From VMSU01 sp031400755 (lineage in GTDB: Bacteria; Desulfobacterota; Desulfobulbia; Desulfobulbales; VMSU01): 13,015 nucleotides of DNA. Positions 12,718 to 13,015 of this stretch are shown one piece after another. The notes under the pieces are model-generated. The model saw nothing but the letters and a program-made list of their open reading frames with translations, had not been told where the DNA came from and did no database searches. Location of the stretch: positions 1 to 13,015 of the forward strand of contig JANNQL010000206.1 in NCBI GenBank assembly GCA_031400755.1, read 5' to 3'. Made by a program: the position numbers and the translations under genes. Position 1 is the stretch's first letter, and each line of letters begins with the position of its first letter.

Positions 12718-13015
12718 TCACACCTTAAATTGATTGACCATCCCCTGCAGCTGCTCGGAGAGTTTGCTCAACTCATTGGCGCTTTGCTGGACCTGGGAAC
12801 TGGAGTTGCTGATCTCGCCCGCCGACTCATTGACATCGCTGATCTCTTTGGCCACCTGGCCTGCCGCCTGGCTGGTCTGGGTGACATTGGTGTTGATCTC
12901 ACTCAAGCCCTGGGCGGTCTGGTTGATATTCTCAGAAATTTCGCGGGTGGCGGTATTCTGCTGGCCAATCGCATTCGCAATCGAGCTGATCAGGCCATCG
13001 ACATGATTGATGGCG
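12718..13015 (-). CDS. Methyl-accepting chemotaxis protein, C-terminal end (N-terminus outside window)
   Basis: The frame is open to the right edge (first full codon at 13014). About 98 residues are visible, an all-helical, Ala/Ser/Gln-rich coiled coil with QQNTATREISENINQTAQGL, SEINTNVTQTSQAAGQVAKE and a final LSEQLQGMVNQFKV. This is the standard C-terminal half of a chemoreceptor signalling domain after the hairpin tip. The LxxLVxxFKV-type ending is frequent in receptors that have no CheR-binding pentapeptide. The sequence differs clearly from the receptor at 10420-11814, so this is not a recent duplicate. Stop is TGA. Confidence 0.88.
   Translation of the reverse strand, partial: AINHVDGLISSIANAIGQQNTATREISENINQTAQGLSEINTNVTQTSQAAGQVAKEISDVNESAGEISNSSSQVQQSANELSKLSEQLQGMVNQFKV

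Overview
The window looks like chromosomal DNA of a moderately GC-rich, motile, Gram-negative bacterium. A Desulfobacterota (Desulfobulbales-like) origin is my best guess. It rests on the mix of gene families (RhlE helicase, SrkA-type kinase, iron-sulfur flavoprotein, radical SAM/SPASM protein, RodZ-like protein, single-PPIase SurA, Mfd, RecO and several chemoreceptors), not on a marker gene. There is no phage, plasmid, transposase, CRISPR array, rRNA or tRNA.

Layout. (1) Positions 1-3289, plus strand: the 3' end of a DEAD-box RNA helicase, an SrkA/YihE-type kinase starting 9 bp later, an iron-sulfur flavoprotein with a strong Shine-Dalgarno, and a radical SAM/SPASM protein with a TTG start. 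(2) 3290-3503: a gap between convergent genes holding a pair of REP-like hairpins in inverted orientation (REPIN-like). (3) 3504-9915, minus strand, transcribed mfd > surA-like > rodZ-like > recO. The last three are 6 bp apart and are probably one operon that couples DNA repair with envelope biogenesis. (4) 9916-10419: about 500 bp without a credible gene, with an imperfect direct repeat bracketing an inverted repeat. (5) 10420-13015, minus strand, chemotaxis: the C-terminal end of one chemoreceptor, a 283-bp gap with a strongly folded element, a secreted stand-alone PDC/Cache-like sensor protein, then a HAMP-less chemoreceptor.

The most notable locus is mfd. One frame runs from 9915 to 6226 and encodes a complete transcription-repair coupling factor, except for a single in-frame TAG at 8239-8241 exactly at the start of the RNA-polymerase-interacting domain. 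The same gene carries about 180 bp of repeat DNA (8661-8841) that adds roughly 60 low-complexity residues without breaking the frame. The other two TAG codons that end genes here (mfd itself and the PDC-like gene) also sit where readthrough gives a short, cleanly ending extension. A point nonsense mutation or base-call error in mfd is the simplest explanation, but UAG readthrough or pyrrolysine decoding is a checkable alternative.

The secreted PDC-like protein immediately upstream of a chemoreceptor with a helical, non-Cache periplasmic domain suggests a two-component receptor in which the ligand binder is a separate polypeptide. That is an inference from gene order.
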